Assembly: GCA_009911365.1 (NCBI GenBank)
Contig: QXXF01000003.1
Span: forward strand, 62,001 to 126,000
Direction: 5' to 3'
Source of the DNA: Clostridiales bacterium
Lineage (GTDB): Bacteria; Bacillota; Clostridia; Peptostreptococcales; Anaerovoracaceae
DNA length: 64,000 bases
Part shown: one piece after another, positions 57,956-64,000 of the stretch
Numbering within the stretch: the stretch's first letter is position 1
Layout of the letters: each line of letters starts with the position of its first letter
Translations under genes and position numbers: made by a program
The notes under the pieces: model-generated
Database searches by the model: none
What the model saw: the letters and a program-made list of their open reading frames with translations, nothing else
What the model was told of the DNA's origin: nothing

Positions 57956-59335
57956 ATGGAAAAATTAACATTCAAGAGTAAAATCGGCTATGCGTCGGCA
58001 GCGCTGGGGGATGCTGCCTCATATGCCCTGATCAACATGTTTTTGCTGTTTTTTCTCACCACCGTGGCTGGCATTGAGCCAGCGGCGGCAGGGACCATCA
58101 CCATTGTAGGCGCGCTGTGGAACACATTGATCAATCCCATCGTGGGATACATCAGCGATAATGCGGCCACAAAATGGGGAAGGCGCAGGCCTTTCATGTT
58201 TATGATGTCCATGCCCATAGCGGCCTCTGTTTTCATGCTGTTTACGGCCGTGGGCGTTGTCCCGGAGATCAAAGCTCTTTATTATGGTGCGATCTTGGTG
58301 ATTTTTTGGACAGCGTACACTGGTTTTTTTGTACCCTATTTGGCACTGGGAGCAGAATATACCCAGGATTATAACGAACGAACGGAGCTGCGGTCCTATG
58401 CTTCGATTTTTAACATGTTGGGAAATCTGATTGGTATGGTGTTGCCCTCTATTTTTGTGGATTTCCTCTGCGGATTGGGGCTGTCTCAGGCAGGAGCCTG
58501 GTCTGTGACTGGTGCCATGGTGGGGATTTTTTCCATGATTTCTATCATGATCACCGTGAAAGCAGCGAAAACAAAAGACTTAGATTGTGCTTCAAAAGAT
58601 GTGCCGTCACTACCCAAGTTCAGTTTAAAGGAAATTTTTGGAGAATATTGGCAGGTGTTAAAGCTGAAGCCCATCCAATATCTGCTGTTCACCAGCTTGT
58701 TTGCGTTGATCAGCTATGCGATCTTTTCGTCAGCGCTGATTTACTATTTTACATATAATCATGGACTTTCCGCAAGTGTGATTTCCGGCATGCTTCTTTA
58801 TCGGACCGGTGTTTGCATTGTTTTGATTTTTATTGCCAAACGCTTGAGCGCAGCTACGGATAAACGGACTGTGTTGCTCCTTGTCTTCGCAGTAGGTGCG
58901 GTCAGCGTAACCATTGAGAAGTTCATCGGTGTCCATGGGATGGTACAGTTGCTGATCTTTGTCTTTTTTGTGGCCATTTCCACGTCCATTTATTGGCAGT
59001 TGATGCCAGCCATCATTTATGATGTGTGCGAGTACGATGAACTGGAAACAGGGAAAAAGCGGCAAGGTGCGATCGTGTCTCTGCAAGGGCTGGTGGAAGC
59101 CTTAGCCACGGGGATTGGCACGCAGGTATTAGGGATCGTGCTACAGATCGGCGGTTTTGATGGAGAGGCCGCTGTGCAGACGGAAACGGCACTGCGCTGG
59201 GTGGAAACTTCCGTGACAGTACTGCCTGCCATCTTTCTGGTGCTGGCACTAGCAGCCTTGTACAAATATCCAATCACGAAAAAACGGTTTCAGGAGATTC
59301 AGAAAGAACTGGAAAGGCGGAAAAAGAGCAGTTAA
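57956..59335 (+). CDS. GPH/MelB-type cation-coupled sugar symporter
   Basis: A 459-residue transporter with twelve predicted helices of the glycoside-pentoside-hexuronide:cation symporter family. The N-terminal block KIGYASAALGDAASYALINMFLLFFLTTVAGI and the loop NPIVGYISDNAATKWGRRRPFMFMMSMP (GxxSDxTxxxxGRRRP pattern) are diagnostic; AEYTQDYNERTELRSYASIF and YDVCEYDELETGKKRQGAIVSLQ follow in the second half. No glycosidase or sugar-kinase gene is adjacent, so the substrate is unknown; a sulfonated or aromatic glycoside is possible but unsupported. There is no clear Shine-Dalgarno site; ATG 57956 lies seven bases after a TATGAT -10 box, which raises the possibility of a leaderless mRNA. A terminator follows. 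Confidence 0.9.
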   Translation: MEKLTFKSKIGYASAALGDAASYALINMFLLFFLTTVAGIEPAAAGTITIVGALWNTLINPIVGYISDNAATKWGRRRPFMFMMSMPIAASVFMLFTAVGVVPEIKALYYGAILVIFWTAYTGFFVPYLALGAEYTQDYNERTELRSYASIFNMLGNLIGMVLPSIFVDFLCGLGLSQAGAWSVTGAMVGIFSMISIMITVKAAKTKDLDCASKDVPSLPKFSLKEIFGEYWQVLKLKPIQYLLFTSLFALISYAIFSSALIYYFTYNHGLSASVISGMLLYRTGVCIVLIFIAKRLSAATDKRTVLLLVFAVGAVSVTIEKFIGVHGMVQLLIFVFFVAISTSIYWQLMPAIIYDVCEYDELETGKKRQGAIVSLQGLVEALATGIGTQVLGIVLQIGGFDGEAAVQTETALRWVETSVTVLPAIFLVLALAALYKYPITKKRFQEIQKELERRKKSS

Positions 59336-59356
59336 CGATGATCTAAAGTATACTAG

Positions 59357-59412
59357 AAAGGAGCTCCGCACGAGCGATAGGTTTTCCCTTCATCTGCGTG
59401 AAAGCTCCTTTT
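59357..59412. terminator. Bidirectional intrinsic terminator
   Basis: AAAGGAGCT (59357-59365) and AGCTCCTTT (59403-59411) pair perfectly, with inner CACG/CGTG extending the stem. It lies between the convergent symporter gene and NhaC-type carrier gene. Confidence 0.85.
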
Positions 59413-59440
59413 GATATATAGTGGCACTTTATTTCATAGA

Positions 59441-60850
59441 TTATGCCATCGCAAAACCAGCAATGATATATCCGATCAGCGATATTGCTGTGACAATTCC
59501 GATATACGGCAGCTGTGCCACTGCGTAATCTACATTATTGATCCTGCAGGCAGAGGCTGACAGCAATGTTACGTCTGAATAGAAGCAGGCCTGCGCGCCA
59601 AAGCACGCTGCTGAAATAATGGCCCCTAAGGTGAGCGGAATGCTTGCGCCGCAGGACGCTGCCAGCGGCAAAATGATTGGCGTGCATACTGCGGGAACGC
59701 TCCAAATGTTGGCTGTGGCAAAGCATACGAGACCAATGATCACAAAGGAAATGGCTGGAAGCCATGATGCGCTCATATATGGACCAGCGACTTCGATCAG
59801 GTAATCAGACAGACCGATCAGGTTGATCGCTTCCCGATAGAACAGGGACGTGACCAGTACGACTGCGATAAATAGCATGTCTTCGAGGCCTTTATAGCAA
59901 GCGTCACAGAATTTGCCCAAGCTCATGATCTTGGTAGGAACGAAGAGGATGAAGCAGGCAAAGATGCCGATGCTGACGCCATAAAGAATATCGTCCAGCC
60001 ATAAAGTAACGATGATCACCACTGCCATTGGCACGATGAAGGCCCAGAGATGAGGCTTGACTTCTTTATCATCCTGGGAGTTATCTGTGATTGCGCCCAT
60101 GACTTCGCCCAGCTCATCGCCCTGGTTCTGCATGTTGCTAGTGGCTGGCCATAGCTGACCGGTTTCCGCGACTCTGGCATACGCCTTTTTAATGCCGCCC
60201 ATTTTAGGAACAATGCCTAGGATTACCAGCAGCACAAAGAGCACACAGAGGAATGGATAGAAGAAGTACGGCATGATATGATAATAAATGCTCATGGCAC
60301 TGCCGCCCACTTCTGCGGCTTCCGGCTGCTGTTCAAAAACACCGGAGAAAAACACGACCCATGCGGAGATAGGTATGATCAGACAAACTGGTGCTGATGT
60401 GGTGTTGATGATGTAGCATAGCATTTCTCTCGGTGTTTTTTGTTCATCCGCCAGGGGCATGACGCAGTTAGCTGTAACCAGGATGCTCAGATAGTCATCC
60501 ACAAAGATGATGATCCCGCAGATCCAGGTTAATAGCAGCACTTGCTTTTCCGATTTTACATATCTTCTGGCTAGGTCACCGACTGCCACGGCTCCTTTTG
60601 ATTGTCTCAGCAGCTGCACAAAGCATCCAAACAACAGACAAATGATCACGATATAGTTGTTGTCTCCATCACATGCCGCCTCTTGCAAGGCATTCATCAT
60701 TGGCATGAAGAACCCTGCTTTATAGTAAAATATGTACCCCAGCATGCCTGATAACATGATGCTCAGGATACACTTTTTGGTGACCAGCGCAAAGACAAAA
60801 AAGCCAAGTGCTGGAATTAGGGTAATGATCCCTAAATTAGTTCCTTCCAT
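59441..60850 (-). CDS. NhaC-type Na+/H+ antiporter family carrier
   Basis: A 469-residue membrane protein with about eleven helices of the NhaC/ArsB-NhaD-like antiporter family. LIPALGFFVFALVTKKCILSIMLSGMLGYIFY at the start, the acidic membrane motif GIIIFVDDYLSILVTANCVMPLADE, and IISAACFGAQACFYSDVTLLSASACRINNVDY with TANIWSVPAVCTPIILPLAASCGAS in the second half are characteristic. Family members move Na+ and H+ or exchange organic amines and amino acids. It is 38 bases downstream of the glycyl radical enzyme activase gene, in the same direction, so it probably transports the substrate or product of the radical enzyme. ATG 60850 follows AAAGGAATCATT. A terminator ends the operon. Confidence 0.85.
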   Translation of the reverse strand: MEGTNLGIITLIPALGFFVFALVTKKCILSIMLSGMLGYIFYYKAGFFMPMMNALQEAACDGDNNYIVIICLLFGCFVQLLRQSKGAVAVGDLARRYVKSEKQVLLLTWICGIIIFVDDYLSILVTANCVMPLADEQKTPREMLCYIINTTSAPVCLIIPISAWVVFFSGVFEQQPEAAEVGGSAMSIYYHIMPYFFYPFLCVLFVLLVILGIVPKMGGIKKAYARVAETGQLWPATSNMQNQGDELGEVMGAITDNSQDDKEVKPHLWAFIVPMAVVIIVTLWLDDILYGVSIGIFACFILFVPTKIMSLGKFCDACYKGLEDMLFIAVVLVTSLFYREAINLIGLSDYLIEVAGPYMSASWLPAISFVIIGLVCFATANIWSVPAVCTPIILPLAASCGASIPLTLGAIISAACFGAQACFYSDVTLLSASACRINNVDYAVAQLPYIGIVTAISLIGYIIAGFAMA

Positions 60851-60887
60851 AATGATTCCTTTCTTTCTAAATAATGATAATTGATTT

Positions 60888-61823
60888 TTAAACCCTTCCC
60901 AATATGTCCACTTTTAAATGAATTTCACTTTTAAAATAAGTTTCAATTTCTGTTAACCGCTCTTCTGTGGGTGGCTGAAATTCTTCCTGTTTGCCGCCGA
61001 TATTTCTTTTCTTGCTGATTCCAAGGTTGTGATAAGGAAGCAGATTCACTCGTTTAATGCCCAGTTCTTTGTAAAGCTGGCCTGTGCGCTGGATGATAGC
61101 AGGGGTGTCGTTAACGCCTCGAATCAGAGGTATCCTCATGATTAGCTTATCCAAGATGCCAGCGTCCGCTGCCAGCATCCGCAGGTTGTCGATGATCAGT
61201 TGGTTGCTGACTCCTGTGTACGCTTTGTGAACTTCATCGTCAATAGACTTCATATCATAAAGAATATCCGTGACGTTTTCCGCCAGTGCCAATTCCATGA
61301 GGACCTGGGAGTCGCCAAAGCCGCTTGTGTCCACGCATGCGTTGATGCCCCGCTGAGCAGCTTCCTGGATTAGGCGCTTCACAAAATCTCCATGGGTGAG
61401 GAGTTCTCCGCCGCTGACGGTGATGCCACCTCCCGTGTTATCATAAAAGCCTTTGTCCTGCTGTGCGACCTGGAGTATTTCTTCGATGGACATGGGCTGG
61501 GCCACGGGCCTTAAGGCTTTTGCGTAGCATTGATCAGCGCATGCTAGGCACACCTGGCATTTGGAGCGGTCAATGACAATGCCGGTTGATGGATCCATGG
61601 TCACTGCGTCTTGGGGGCAAGTTTCGACACAGCATCTGCAGCCGATGCAGTTGTTTGGCGATTGAATCAGCTGCTGTTTCGGGTTAATGAGCTCAGGATT
61701 GTGGCACCACTTGCAGTTGAGGGGGCAGCCTTTTAAGAAGATCGTGGTTCTGATGCCAGGTCCGTCTTCGGTGGAAAATTTTTGAAGGCTTCCCACAAGA
61801 ATGCGTTCAGGTATATGAATCAT
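60888..61823 (-). CDS. Glycyl radical enzyme activase (radical SAM)
   Basis: A 311-residue activating enzyme that uses S-adenosylmethionine to install a glycyl radical on its partner. The radical SAM motif is CPLNCKWC (Cys33, Cys37, Cys40). It is followed by an inserted double ferredoxin domain with CxxCxxCxxxC sets at Cys59/62/65/69 and Cys89/92/95/99, then GGGITVSGGE (SAM-binding GGE) and DTSGFGD. The double-cluster form is used by dehydratase and decarboxylase-type glycyl radical systems. ATG 61823 follows AAGGAGGCTTCT. The glycyl radical enzyme gene ends 56 bases upstream, and the carrier gene follows, so the three form an operon whose promoter lies beyond the window. Confidence 0.94.
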   Translation of the reverse strand: MIHIPERILVGSLQKFSTEDGPGIRTTIFLKGCPLNCKWCHNPELINPKQQLIQSPNNCIGCRCCVETCPQDAVTMDPSTGIVIDRSKCQVCLACADQCYAKALRPVAQPMSIEEILQVAQQDKGFYDNTGGGITVSGGELLTHGDFVKRLIQEAAQRGINACVDTSGFGDSQVLMELALAENVTDILYDMKSIDDEVHKAYTGVSNQLIIDNLRMLAADAGILDKLIMRIPLIRGVNDTPAIIQRTGQLYKELGIKRVNLLPYHNLGISKKRNIGGKQEEFQPPTEERLTEIETYFKSEIHLKVDILGRV

Positions 61824-61879
61824 AGAAGCCTCCTTTCCACTTTAGGGAGAAAAGGCGATTTCCCCCTGTTCTTGTCCCA

Positions 61880-64000
61880 TTAGTTTTGCGATAAATGCGG
61901 TGTTCTATAGATGATCGCATCTTGTGCGCTTTTGTCCAGCTCTGTGAAGTAAGCCATGTAGCCCGCAACCCGGACCATGAGCCCCTTGTAGTCCTCCGGC
62001 TTTTTCTGGGCTTTCTTGAGAGTTTCGTTATCCACCACATTGATTTGGATGTGCTGGCCGCCATCTTCAAAATATGTTTTCACCACGCCTTCGATAATGT
62101 TTCTGCCGGCTGCGCCCTGCACGCCGTTGGGATCAAAGCGTAGGTTGTACAGCGCGCCTTCGTGCAGCGCTTCGCTAACCATGCTGGCTACTGACTTCAC
62201 TGTGGCCGTAGGGCCGTTGATGTCCCTGCCCATCATCGGTGAAGCCGCGTCGCAGAACGGTTCGCCCGCCAGCCTTCCATCTGGAAGCGCGCCTGTGACT
62301 TGGCCATGAGGAATGTTCATGGTCTGTGAATCAATGCCGAACGCATACCAACCGCCTCGGGCATCCTGCCATCCCTGGACAGTATCTGCGATGTAGGTCA
62401 TCATTTCTTTATAAATAGCATCCACATGCTCCGAGTTGTTGCCGAATTTTTCAGGCTTGTTCAGCAGTAACTGGCGCAGCCGCTCTTGTCCTTCAAAATT
62501 GGTGTCACATGCTTTGATCAATTCATCCATGGTCAAATCCTTGTCCTCAAACACGCACTTTTCCACAGCAGCGATAGAGTCCGCCAAATTCGCAGGGCCT
62601 GTGACGTAGAGCCCGCAGGTGGAATACTTCGCGCCGCCGTGCTGTACGGACTTGCCGCTTTCCACGCAGCCTTTTGTTACCATGGAAGCGAAAATCACAG
62701 GATACCGATTCATATGAATGCTCTGCATCAAGTTGTAGCCAGTTCTAATCAGGCCGTAATGATGGATAATCTGTTTTTTCAGTGCGTCTTTGAATTCTTC
62801 GATATTCTTGAACGCTCTCGGGTCGCCTGTTTCCAGGCCCATCAGCTTGCCTGTAGCAGGATCCACGCCATTGTGCAAGACGAATTCAATCATCTTACCC
62901 ATGTTCACATATCCAGCGTCAGGAGAGCCATCTGTTCCGCCGCCGCCAGGTCCTGGTTGGATGCAGCCCACAATGGTCCAGTCCCGCGCTTCTTCCATGG
63001 TGCTTCCCCTGCCCTTGCCCAGAGAGATCGGTATCGCTGCGTTATCATTGAAAAATCCTGGGTTTGCCTGACCTTCCTGAATCATTTTGCAGCCAAACTG
63101 GATCAAGTCTTCCGGCGTTTCTTCCCAGACTCTGAGGGCCATGACAGGCTGTTTGACTTGCAGATCGTCTGCGGCCTCCAGACACAGGTATGACAAGTCG
63201 TTGGTCGCGTCTTTTCCGTCCGGCGTTTGTCCGCCTACCACTAGAATCTGCCACATGGGATAACCGGCGAAGGCTGTGGCGTACCAGTTGTCCCGAACTT
63301 CATAAACCTCGCATGTTTTCAGGTAAAGGCACTCCAACATTTCCAGGGCCTCTTCTCTAGTGATGGTTTTCTCGTCAATCACGTCCTTTTTATAAAATGG
63401 CCACATATATTGATCGAATCTGCCGAACCCACATGCTGTGGTACAGACTTCGATATAAAAATAAACGTGTACAAACCAGACCGCCTGCAGGGCCTGCTGG
63501 AAGGTCCGTGGCGGATTCTCAGGGACGAGTCTGCAGTTTTCTGCGATGGTCAGCAGTTCCTGCTTTCTTTTTTCATCCGCGCATGCAGAGGCTATTCTTT
63601 CCGCCTCATCTGCCATTCTGTGGGCATAAGTGATCAGACCCTGGCACTGGATGACGCAGGCTTTCCAAAAGTCCACCTTGGCTTGTTCTTCCATGGTCTG
63701 GGGGATCAGGCTGTCGATATTTCTCTGGCATTCTTCCATGTATCCTTTGATACCAATCGTGAGGATTTTCTCGTGGTCGCAGGTAGTTTCCCCAGAAACG
63801 CCATTTTCCAGGCCTACGCAAATGATGTCATCCTTCTCCAGCTCTTGGATCTTGGCGGGCATGGCTGTTTCTGCCAGATCTTCCATGGACTTGCCTTCCC
63901 AGTATTTGAGTGTTTCCAGGATAGTTTTCTTGTCCTCGGGAGAAATATAGTAAGGGTCTTTCTCTCTTGTGGAAAAATCGTCAATATCGCTGATATACCA
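61880..64000 (-). CDS. Glycyl radical enzyme of unassigned substrate, N-terminus outside window
   Basis: The visible 706 residues are the C-terminal part of a glycyl radical enzyme; the gene continues past base 64000. The internal M at 63886 is not the start. Typical segments are the RE-x-DPYYIS near the edge, GFGRFDQYMWPFYKKD and GGQTPDGKDATNDLSYLCLEA. The thiyl-radical cysteine is in GCIQP (codon 62965-62963), and the glycyl radical in RVAGYMAY (Gly at 61963-61961). After the cysteine, most dehydratase and lyase members (choline lyase, glycerol and hydroxyproline dehydratases) have Glu at Cys+2; here it is Gln (62959-62957). The following GPGGGGTDGSPDAGYVNMGKMIE block is also distinctive. 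I can therefore exclude a confident call to the best-known types. The partner activase and an NhaC-type carrier complete the operon. The reaction is unknown. Confidence 0.9.
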   Translation of the reverse strand, partial: WYISDIDDFSTREKDPYYISPEDKKTILETLKYWEGKSMEDLAETAMPAKIQELEKDDIICVGLENGVSGETTCDHEKILTIGIKGYMEECQRNIDSLIPQTMEEQAKVDFWKACVIQCQGLITYAHRMADEAERIASACADEKRKQELLTIAENCRLVPENPPRTFQQALQAVWFVHVYFYIEVCTTACGFGRFDQYMWPFYKKDVIDEKTITREEALEMLECLYLKTCEVYEVRDNWYATAFAGYPMWQILVVGGQTPDGKDATNDLSYLCLEAADDLQVKQPVMALRVWEETPEDLIQFGCKMIQEGQANPGFFNDNAAIPISLGKGRGSTMEEARDWTIVGCIQPGPGGGGTDGSPDAGYVNMGKMIEFVLHNGVDPATGKLMGLETGDPRAFKNIEEFKDALKKQIIHHYGLIRTGYNLMQSIHMNRYPVIFASMVTKGCVESGKSVQHGGAKYSTCGLYVTGPANLADSIAAVEKCVFEDKDLTMDELIKACDTNFEGQERLRQLLLNKPEKFGNNSEHVDAIYKEMMTYIADTVQGWQDARGGWYAFGIDSQTMNIPHGQVTGALPDGRLAGEPFCDAASPMMGRDINGPTATVKSVASMVSEALHEGALYNLRFDPNGVQGAAGRNIIEGVVKTYFEDGGQHIQINVVDNETLKKAQKKPEDYKGLMVRVAGYMAYFTELDKSAQDAIIYRTPHLSQN

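Overview
The window reads as a chromosomal segment of a low-to-mid GC, Gram-positive anaerobe of the Clostridia (Eubacteriales). The basis is strong AGGAGG-type ribosome binding sites, consensus sigma-A promoters (TTGACA/TATAAT), Rho-independent terminators at most gene ends, BceB/FtsX-type ABC transporters paired with two-component systems, Big2/MBG-type surface proteins, a glycyl radical enzyme and amino-acid-fermentation-like modules. I place it no lower than class from sequence alone; an amino-acid-fermenting gut or sediment relative is an inference.

Layout. 1-3.3 kb: end of ilvN, then ilvC and ilvD; ilvA (23.3-24.5 kb) and ilvE (24.7-25.8 kb) complete a scattered branched-chain amino acid set, and azlCD (5.5-6.6 kb) would export the products. 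6.7-12.1 kb: a sigma-54 module. A 691-residue enhancer-binding protein carries a degenerate 3,5-diaminohexanoate-dehydrogenase-like sensor domain, is followed by a HisD-family dehydrogenase and an APC permease, and faces a divergent 84-residue gene with a full-match sigma-54 promoter and two palindromic upstream sites. 12.3-16.4 kb: beta-helix lipoprotein, DUF815 ATPase, a flavin-type oxidase-like gene behind an attenuator, and a small locus organised like the par/Fst type I toxin-antitoxin system. 16.4-21.3 kb: response regulator, soluble kinase, ABC ATPase and FtsX-type permease. 21.6-23.2 kb: a multiply broken AAA-ATPase-like/nuclease gene, with an intact paralogue at 26.7-28.4 kb.

28.5-31.3 kb: aminotransferase, MATE pump behind a candidate guanidine-IV-type riboswitch, and an orphan small RNA cassette. 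31.4-36.5 kb: LytTR/GHKL two-component system divergent from a BceAB-like transporter, with a LytTR-type direct repeat between them. 36.8-40.6 kb: secreted C69 peptidase and a GMP synthase lacking the catalytic part of its glutaminase domain. 40.6-41.5 kb: two fused gene remnants. 41.7-46.8 kb: tandem-MarR regulator with a membrane-kinase fusion, a charged helical protein, and an ABC-2 exporter. 47.3-54.8 kb: Rpn-like nuclease, Big2 surface protein, O-antigen-ligase-like protein, HipA-like kinase, and a MocR regulator divergent from a second oxidase-like gene. 54.8-59.3 kb: EndoQ-UvrD fusion and a GPH symporter. 59.4-64 kb: a minus-strand operon of glycyl radical enzyme (cut by the window edge), its activase and an NhaC-type carrier; the enzyme has Gln where most dehydratase-type family members have the Cys-x-Glu glutamate.

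The most notable items are the par/Fst-like toxin-antitoxin locus, the sigma-54 regulator with an enzyme-derived sensor and its mapped target promoter, the unassigned glycyl radical operon, and the EndoQ-helicase fusion. No rRNA, tRNA, CRISPR array, insertion sequence or prophage was recognised.
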